A stretch of DNA of 64,000 nt. Origin: Pascua guehoae. Taxonomy: Eukaryota; Basidiomycota; Tremellomycetes; Trichosporonales; Trichosporonaceae. Location of the stretch: assembly GCA_001600415.1 (NCBI GenBank), contig BCJX01000019.1, positions 441,924-505,923 of the forward strand, in the 5' to 3' direction. The notes below the pieces were generated by a model. It had not been told where the DNA came from, made no database searches, and saw only the letters and a list, made by a program, of their open reading frames with translations. The position numbers and the translations under genes were made by a program. Shown piece after piece: positions 57,010 to 64,000 of the stretch (position 1 is the stretch's first letter; the number at the start of each line of letters is the position of its first letter).

Positions 57010-60000
57010 ATGGCGCCCTCGCCACCTGTCATTGTCACCACCGACCTTGACGGCCCCGTCCCGGAGCCGTCTCCCAGCTCGCCTGGCTCGCCCGTCACCC
57101 CGCCCGGCAGCAACCTGGGCCACCGTCGCAACGAGTCCGAGATGAGCGATCCTACCCGCCTCTCACCCGCCCACGCCGCGGGCGGCCACTCGCCTTCCAT
57201 GTCGTCGGTCCTCACCCCTCCTTCCCCGACCCTCACTGGCCTCACTGGCGCCTCATCTAGTCACCTTTCCGAGGAGATCACTACACCCACCTCCCCCGCG
57301 AGCGGTGACGTGCCGTTCCGTGAGATCTCGAACGGAGGCCTTGCGCCTATTGGCGAGTCGGACGACAACAAGTCCAAGCGCTGGTGGTCGCGCTCGAGTG
57401 GCACCGACGCCGAAACCTTGCCTGTCACCACCTTGGACGTCGAGACAGAAGGAAAGACAAAGAAGGGCAAGAAGGGCGAGCAGCCGGCCATGTCACACCT
57501 CGACCCTAACAACGACAAGACCGACCCGACCCCGTTCCGCGAAAAGCCTAGCACCCTTGCCATGATGCTCGACCCGAAAAACCTCGACGAGCTCGAGAAG
57601 ATTGGCGGCATCGACGGCCTGCTTGATGGACTTGGTGTCGACCCGAAGAAGGGTCTGAACCCCGATGCCAAGGACGGCAGTGCCCCCCGCGCGTCTACTG
57701 GTGGCGATGGTGACCAGTGGGGCGCCTCGATCGAAGACCGCCGTCGTATCTATGGCCGCAACGACCTCCCGCACCGTCCCTCCAAGAGTCTCTTGTCCCT
57801 GATGTGGGCCGCTTTCAAGGACAAGGTCCTGGTGCGTACCCTTATTAATTTCGCTGGTACCCATGCTTACTGTCGTTTAGATTCTTCTGTCCGCCGCCGC
57901 CGTTGTGTCGCTGGCCCTCGGTATCTACACTACGGTCGGTCGTGAAGCCGAGCGTGTCCACGACGAAGGATGCCCCCCCGAGGGATGCGAGGTCCCTCAG
58001 GTCGACTGGGTCGAGGGTGTCGCCATTGTTGTCGCTATTCTCATTGTTGTTCTCGTCGGTTCGGTAAACGACTATCAGAAGGAGCTCCAGTTCCAGAAGC
58101 TCAACGCCAAGCGTGACGACCGTACCGTCAAGGTTCTGCGCGGCGGCAACGAGCAGGTTATCAACGTCCAGGACCTCGTGGTTGGCGACATTGCTCTCCT
58201 CGAACCCGGAGAGGTTGTTCCCGTTGATGGTGTCTTTATCCGTGGCCACAATGTTCGCTGCGACGAGTCGGGCGCAACCGGCGAGTCGGACGCTATCAAA
58301 AAGGAAACGTACGACGAATGCATCGCCCAGCGCGCCAAACTCGAACCTGGCAAGCACGCCAAGAGTGACTGCTTTATGATTTCCGGCTCCAAGGTCCTCG
58401 AGGGTGTCGGCGAGTACGTCGTCGTCGCTGTCGGCACTACGTCGTTCAACGGTCGCATCATGATGTCCATGCGTGGCGATGCCGAGGAGACTCCGCTCCA
58501 GCTCAAGCTTAACCGACTTGCCGAGCTTATCGCATACTGCGGTACCGCTGCCGGTGCCACTCTGTTTGTCGCCCTCATGATCCGCTTCTTTGTCCAGCTC
58601 AAGCAAAACCCGAACCGCCCTGCCTCCAAGAAGGCCGACCAATTCATCCAGATTCTCATCATTTCAGTCACCCTTATTGTCGTCGCCGTTCCCGAAGGTC
58701 TGCCGCTCGCCGTTACCCTTGCCCTGGCGTTTGCTACAAAGCGCATGACCAAGGAGAACCTGCTCGTGCGCGTCCTCGGCTCTTGTGAAACCATGGGTCA
58801 CGCTACGGTTGTCTGCACCGACAAGACTGGTACTCTGACGCAAAACGTCATGACGGTCGTTGCCGGCTCGCTTGGCGTCCATGGCAAGTTTGTTCGCAAC
58901 ATCAAGGACAACCAGGAGCGCTCTATTGGCGACGCGGACGGTGCTGCCCGCGACGACTTTTCGTTTGACATGGACGAGATGAACGCGCTCACCTCGCCCG
59001 AGCTCCAGACCACCTTCAACGAGGCCATTTGCATCAACTCGACTGCTTTCGAGGACAAGAACCAGGACGGCGAACTCGAGTTTGTCGGTAGCAAGACCGA
59101 GACGGCCCTTCTCCGCTTTGCAAAGGAGCTTGGCTGGCAAAACTACAAGACGACTCGTGAGAGCGCCCAGATTGTCCAGATGATTCCTTTCTCTTCCGAG
59201 CTCAAGGCCATGGGTGTCGTGATCAAGACTGCCACCGGTTACCGCCTCTACATCAAGGGCGCCTCTGAAGTCCTCACCCAGAACTGCACGCGCTATGTCC
59301 AGGTCGCCCGCCACCCAGAGTCGGGCGTCCCCACTGTCGAGTTTGACGACCTCTCGCGCCAGAACATTTCCAAGACGATTGTTTTCTACGCCAACCAGTC
59401 GCTCCGTACCCTCGCACTCTGCTACCGCGACTTTGAACAGTGGCCCCCTGCCGGTGCTCCCGCTGGCTGCGCCACCGACGACGTTCCCTTTGAGCTCATT
59501 GCCCGCGACACGACTTTGATTGCCATCACTGGTATCGAGGACCCTCTCCGCGAGGGTGTCACCCAGGCTGTTTCCGATTGCGCCAGGGCTGGCGTTGCCG
59601 TCAAGATGTGCACGGGTGACAATGTCCTTACCGCTCGCTCGATTGCTCGCCAGTGTGGCATGTTCACCGCCGGTGGTATCGTCATGGAGGGCCCCGTTTT
59701 CCGCAAGCTCAATGACGCCGACCGCCTCGAGATTGTCCCCCGCCTTCAGATCCTGGCCCGTTCGTCCCCCGAAGACAAGAAGCTGCTCGTCAAGACGCTC
59801 AAGTCGATGGGTGAAGTCGTCGCAGTCACTGGTGACGGTACCAATGACGGTCCCGCCCTCAAGCTCGCCAATGTCGGTTTCGCCATGGGTATTGCCGGTA
59901 CCGAAGTCGCCAAGGAGGCCTCTGACATTATCCTCATGGACGACTCATTCTCCAACATTGTGCTCGCCATCATGTGGGGTCGCTGTGTCAACGACGCTGT

Positions 60001-61114
60001 CAAAAAGTTCCTCCAGTTCCAGATCTCGGTCAACATTACCGCCGTCGTTATTACCTTTATTTCCGCTGTTTCGTCAGAGGAAGAAAAGTCCGTCCTCACG
60101 GCCGTCCAGCTTCTCTGGGTCAACCTTATCATGGACACGTTTGCCGCTCTGGCTCTTGCCACCGACCCGGCGACCCGCAACTCGCTCAACCGCAAGCCCG
60201 ACCGCAAGAACTCGCCTCTTATCACGGTCGACATGTGGAAGATGATTGTCATCCAGGCCGCGTATCAGATTATTGTTTGTCTCGTTCTCCACTTCCGCGG
60301 TTACGACATTCTGGGCATGGACCCCCACCGCACGCGCGACGAGGGTGAGCTGCGTTCGCTCGTGTTCAACTGCTTTGTCTTCTGCCAGATCTTCAACCAA
60401 CTCAACTGCCGTCGCCTCGACCGCAAGTTCAACGTCTTTGAGGGCTTCTTCCGCAACTACTACTTTATGGGCATCTTCGCCATCATGGTCGGTGGCCAGA
60501 TTCTCATCATGTTTGTCGGTGGTGTCGCGTTCTCTGTCCACCGCATCAATGGTCGCGACTGGGGCATTTCCATCATTGTCGGCCTCATGGCGCTCCCCAT
60601 TGGCGCAATCGTCCGCATGATCCCGACCGCGCCCGTTGAGCGCATTCTCATAAAGTGCCGCCTCTTCCCCGACCCGGAGAAGGAGCCCGTTTACATTGAG
60701 GATGACGACGAGGAGAAGGCGCCTACCGAAGACGGCTACACCTACAACCCTGCTCTGGAAAAGGTCAAGGACCACCTGTCGACGTTTGCCAAGATCCGTG
60801 GTGGACGCCTCCGCGGTTCCAGCATGTTTGGCCGCAGCTCGCGCCACGCCGAGCTGCGCAAGGCCAACATTGAGCTCCCCCACCTCCTTACCATGGTCCC
60901 CACTCTTATTGGCGGCTCGGTCGGCGCTGGCTCCAACTGGGTCAGTCAGACCAACCAGCTGGGTCTCGCAAACCCTGCCGCACAGGAGGCCACGCGCTCG
61001 ACGACCGACTTGTACCAGGGCCGCGTCCAGCTCCACCCGGACACGGACCCCAACGACCCCCTCTACACAAAGTTTGGCCTCACGCCACCCAGCAAGGGCG
61101 GTAAGGCCAACTAA
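57010..61114 (+). CDS. PMC1: Ca2+-transporting P-type ATPase, PMC1 type
   Basis: A P-type (IIB-like) calcium pump; the yeast relative Pmc1 loads Ca2+ into the vacuole under calcineurin control. Exons 57010-57831 and 57881-61114 (49-nt intron, phase 0) encode 1351 residues. The first 190 residues are disordered and Pro/Ser-rich, followed by the fungal pre-core segment ending near ELEKIGGIDGLLDGLGVDP. The catalytic core shows ESGATGESD (actuator), PEGLP (545-549), phosphorylation site CTDKTGTLT (D588), KGASE, MCTGDN and VTGDGTNDGPAL (D926). Hydrophobic helices occur in the expected places, including VEGVAIVVAILIVVLVGSVN early and WVNLIMDTFAALALATDP late. The C-terminal 150 residues are hydrophilic. 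It is longer than yeast Pmc1 (1173) because of both tails. Confidence 0.97.
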
Positions 61115-61921
61115 CGTCACCACGACCTCTGGATACCCCACCGCAATCTTCATTCCGACACTCGCTCCCTCGCATTCTCACTTTCCCGACCCGCGTATAC
61201 CTTCGACCTCGCTCCCACCCTCTCTCACCACTATAGATGCGCTCTTATTCCCCGTTTCTTTCATTGGCTCATGTACACTCATACACACGTACACACGCAG
61301 GTCGTACGCATGCTCAGTTGTTCCGTCTAGATGGCGTACATTAGCCGTATTCGTAGAAGAGCATGCGAAAAAAGTGCTAGAAGCAGTGTTGCGTGCCATG
61401 GTTGCAGCCACTTGTGCACGGCCCGCTGGTCGTACCATGGGACACGGTTCGGCTCCAGCTTTGGATGGGCACGAAGGGCACAGTGCTTGCCCCAGAATGA
61501 ACACTTGCGCACTGCGCATCGAGTTGATACCACAAACACTCTGCAACACCAGAGTCAGCAGTGATGCGCTCGCGCTCCGTGGCACTGGGCTCCCCGAGGT
61601 GATGTTTCACGATCAAGGTCTGCCCCACAGATCCCAGGGAGGACGAGATCCCAGTGAGGACGAGAATGTGCACAACCCACACCTCCTCGTGTGCCCGAGC
61701 TAGCACGCCAGTCATCTCCTGACACGATTGCATTCCGACATTTCTTTACTTGTCCGATTCCGGCCGTCATGGCTTGAGCTTACCGCTACGGCTGTGGGTA
61801 TGCTTGTAAAAGCCTACAGTATGGTTACGACTAGGACGGGTTGCGACCATGCTTTTTGCCTGTGGTTGGAACCACGCCTTTGCCCGTGGTTGGAATCACG
61901 GTCACGAACAGACCACAGCAC
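61115..61921. other. Convergent intergenic region
   Basis: 807 nt between the ATPase stop and the stop of the M28 peptidase gene. It contains ACAC-rich sequence near 61280 and no gene. Confidence 0.6.
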
Positions 61922-64000
61922 CTATTCAATCTCGAGCAGCCCCCGGCCCATCGCCTTGATCATGCCCGCCAGCTCGTCTGCCTCCCTCTGCGCGAGCGCC
62001 TGGTCGTGCTCGACGCTCAGCGCCTCGGTGAGGGCGGGGAACGTCGTGGCGCCATACCCCAGCCACTTGCCCGGACTCGTCCCCTTGTGCTTGTACCACT
62101 CGCGGTCCGTGATGCCGTCCTGGGAAATAAAGCCCGACTCGAACGTGCGGAGGTTTTGGTTGATGCGCCGGATTGCGCGCAGGATGGCGACGATTTCCTT
62201 GCGTTTCCGGCCTGGAAGCGCGGGGTGGGAGAGGTACGTGTCGTCCATGTCGAGCGGGGATGGCGACTGGGAGGACGCAAGGCCACACGTGCCGAGGGCG
62301 TGCCGCCACGCATGCGCCAGGCTCGACATGTACGTGCGCGGCGGGCGGGGCACGAGCTTGCGCAGACGCGCGACGAGGTCGTGCCTGCGTTTGTCGAGCG
62401 AGGCCGAGGCCATGGCGAGCGAGTCGATCGAGGCAGAGAGCGACGTCAGGTCGAGGGTGTAGTTGCCCTCGGACGCGAGGTCGTCCACCCTGGGTTGTTA
62501 GTTGGTGCCTCTGGAGCCGAGGTAGAGAATGTGGGTGGCTCCCAACGGACGATGGGAACATGGGGTGGGGAGAGGTACAGGGAGAAACAGGAATGGGAAT
62601 AGGGAGAGGACGAGGCATGGGAGCGCAAGAAATCAGGAGAGGAGAAGGAATGAGAGGACAGGCTGCGAGCATCGGACAAGGTAATGGATGGGCGGCCTAG
62701 CGTTTGAGGAATGAAGGAATATAGATACAGGAGGACGACAAGATGGCAAGACCGCTCTGGGGAAAGATGACGCGTGGGCAAGACGACTCGCGGCAAGACA
62801 AGAACTTCAAAGCCAAGAGGAGAGCAGACCACCAGGCAACACCACTGGCTCACTTTTTCAGGTACCCACGCATGTCGTGGGCGTACTGCGTCGTGTTGAG
62901 GGGGAGGACGAGCGAGTCGGCGAGACGCAGCGCCGTGAGGCCGATAATCTTTGCGCCGTCTGCGTGCCGGTGGAACTCGGGGTCGCCATACTTTGCCATC
63001 CAGGTATGCGAGTCGTAGATCGAGTGGTAGTGGTAGACGGCATCCTTGGGTCCGCCGCCAAACGAAAAGTCGGTCGACGCGACGCCGTAGCGCATCAGGA
63101 AAGCCGTATAGTCTGACCCCGAGCCGAGGGGCGTGATACCCGTTGCATCGTCGTCTTGAGCTATGACAGCATTGGTGAGATATGCTGGGTCCTGCTGGGC
63201 GTGGAAGGCGTCCCAGTCTCCGCCGTCGTAGCGGGCCTCCCACACCGAGCGGCCGGGAGTCGCGCTCTTCTCGACGTCCTCGGCAGCCCCGCGGAGGAGG
63301 CGCGCGAGGGACGGTGACGCCGAGCCGTGGAAGTTTTGGCCCGCCGCGCTCGAGTCGAGGTTGAGGTATGCGGCCGCGTGCGTCTGGAGCCAGTCGCCAA
63401 AGTCCTCTGCCCACTCGGTAGAGCCGACGAGACCATACTCCTCGCCGTCCCACGACGCGAGGAGGATGGTCCGCAGCGGCCGCCAGCCCTTGCGGAGCAG
63501 CTTGCCCAGGCCACGGACCATTTCGTTGTGCGACGCCGTGCCCGAGTTGGGGTCTGCGCCGCCCAGGACCCACGCGTCGCGGTGGTTGCCGACCACGACG
63601 ACTTCGTCCTGCACGTGGCCCGGGATCACGGCCATTGTGTTCCAGATTGGCATGACGCGCGTGTTCACCTCGTTGACGAGGTGGACGTCGGCCTCGGACG
63701 GCCCCGTAAAGTAATCCACACCGTAGAAGCCAAGACCACCGCTAAACGACCCGTCGAGGTCTGCTGCCGCAAAGCCCTTGCCGCGCAGCGCGTTCAGGAG
63801 CGGGATCGCATCCTCGTAAGACATGGGCAGAGACGGGATGGAGGGAATGTTGGACCCGGCATCGCGCGTCGCGTTCTTGTACGCTGGGCGGCCGGGCGTC
63901 GTCGGGTCGCCCGGGTACATGGACAACTGCGGGTCAGGCCGGCTCTTTCGCGTTCACTCACAAACTGCACACTGCCGCGCTGGACACTGCTGGGCTGGGA
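61922..64000 (-). CDS. M28 glutamate-carboxypeptidase-II-like protein, 5' end missing
   Basis: A zinc aminopeptidase-fold membrane protein of the GCPII/transferrin-receptor group (fungal relatives include Vps70). The visible exons are 64000-63962 (start beyond the window), 63926-62854 and 62489-61922, giving 559 C-terminal residues in phase. RGSVQFLSMYPGDPTTPG marks the protease-associated-domain end. Zinc ligands and catalytic residues are present: H and D in GNHRDAWVLGGADPNSGTA, the Glu pair in WDGEEYGL, D in YLNLDSSAAG and H in YHSIYDSH, so the enzyme looks active. The C-terminal exon forms the dimerisation-like helical domain (FESGFISQDGI, WYKHKG). The last intron is 364 nt; the first visible one is 35 nt. 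Confidence 0.95.

Noticed and set aside
57845..58642. Minus-strand ORF opposite the Ca2+-ATPase (and another at 60074-61153)
   Set aside because: Shadows of a highly codon-biased gene; no motif.
1..64000. CRISPR arrays, intact transposons, secondary-metabolite or defence clusters
   Set aside because: No regularly spaced repeats, no transposase/reverse transcriptase motifs, and no cluster of related enzymes was found.

Overview
The window is nuclear DNA of a GC-rich fungus. The genes have many short GT-AG introns (mostly GTGAGT donors, several only 35-50 nt) and NNC/NNG-biased codons, and the set includes the fungus-specific elongation factor eEF3. Gene density, micro-exons and protein style fit a basidiomycete yeast of the Tremellomycetes/Trichosporonales type. 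The genus is an inference and is not proven by the sequence.

Layout. (1) 1-13.4 kb is gene-poor, with homopolymer G/C tracts and short tandem repeats. It holds one spliced gene-like locus of unknown function (about 11.4-12.6 kb, minus) and one weak coding trace (6.8-7.4 kb). (2) 13.5-32 kb is a dense housekeeping block: a short-chain dehydrogenase (minus, with a 7-nt micro-exon carrying the catalytic Tyr), a two-helix membrane protein (minus), eEF3 (minus), prohibitin PHB1 (plus), the centromeric histone CENP-A/CSE4 (minus), the splicing factor PRP6 (minus) and the Fe-S scaffold CFD1 (plus). (3) 32-44.3 kb holds a 1017-residue disordered protein with a peroxiredoxin-like (AhpC-TSA_2) domain (minus), an alpha/beta hydrolase with three consecutive micro-exons (minus), a xylitol/polyol dehydrogenase (plus) and S-adenosylmethionine decarboxylase (plus). 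(4) 44.3-57 kb is sparser: a small four-helix membrane protein next to an assembly gap, a tail-to-tail pair of intron-bearing tRNA-Thr(CGU) genes, a lower-GC patch with two orphan ORFs, and a TBC-like protein (minus). (5) 57-64 kb holds a PMC1-type Ca2+ P-type ATPase (plus) and the 3' part of an M28 glutamate-carboxypeptidase-like gene that runs off the right end (minus).

The genes form no pathway cluster; each works in a general cell process: translation, mitochondrial membrane quality control, centromere identity, splicing, Fe-S assembly, polyamines, calcium and pentose/polyol metabolism. Several pairs are divergent and share 0.4-0.7 kb promoters (eEF3/PHB1, PRP6/CFD1, hydrolase/XYL2). Two assembly gaps (26999-27133 and 46062-46131) lie inside G/C homopolymers. 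I found no CRISPR array, no intact transposon and no secondary-metabolite cluster. Exon coordinates were worked out by hand from splice consensus, reading-frame phase and family motifs.
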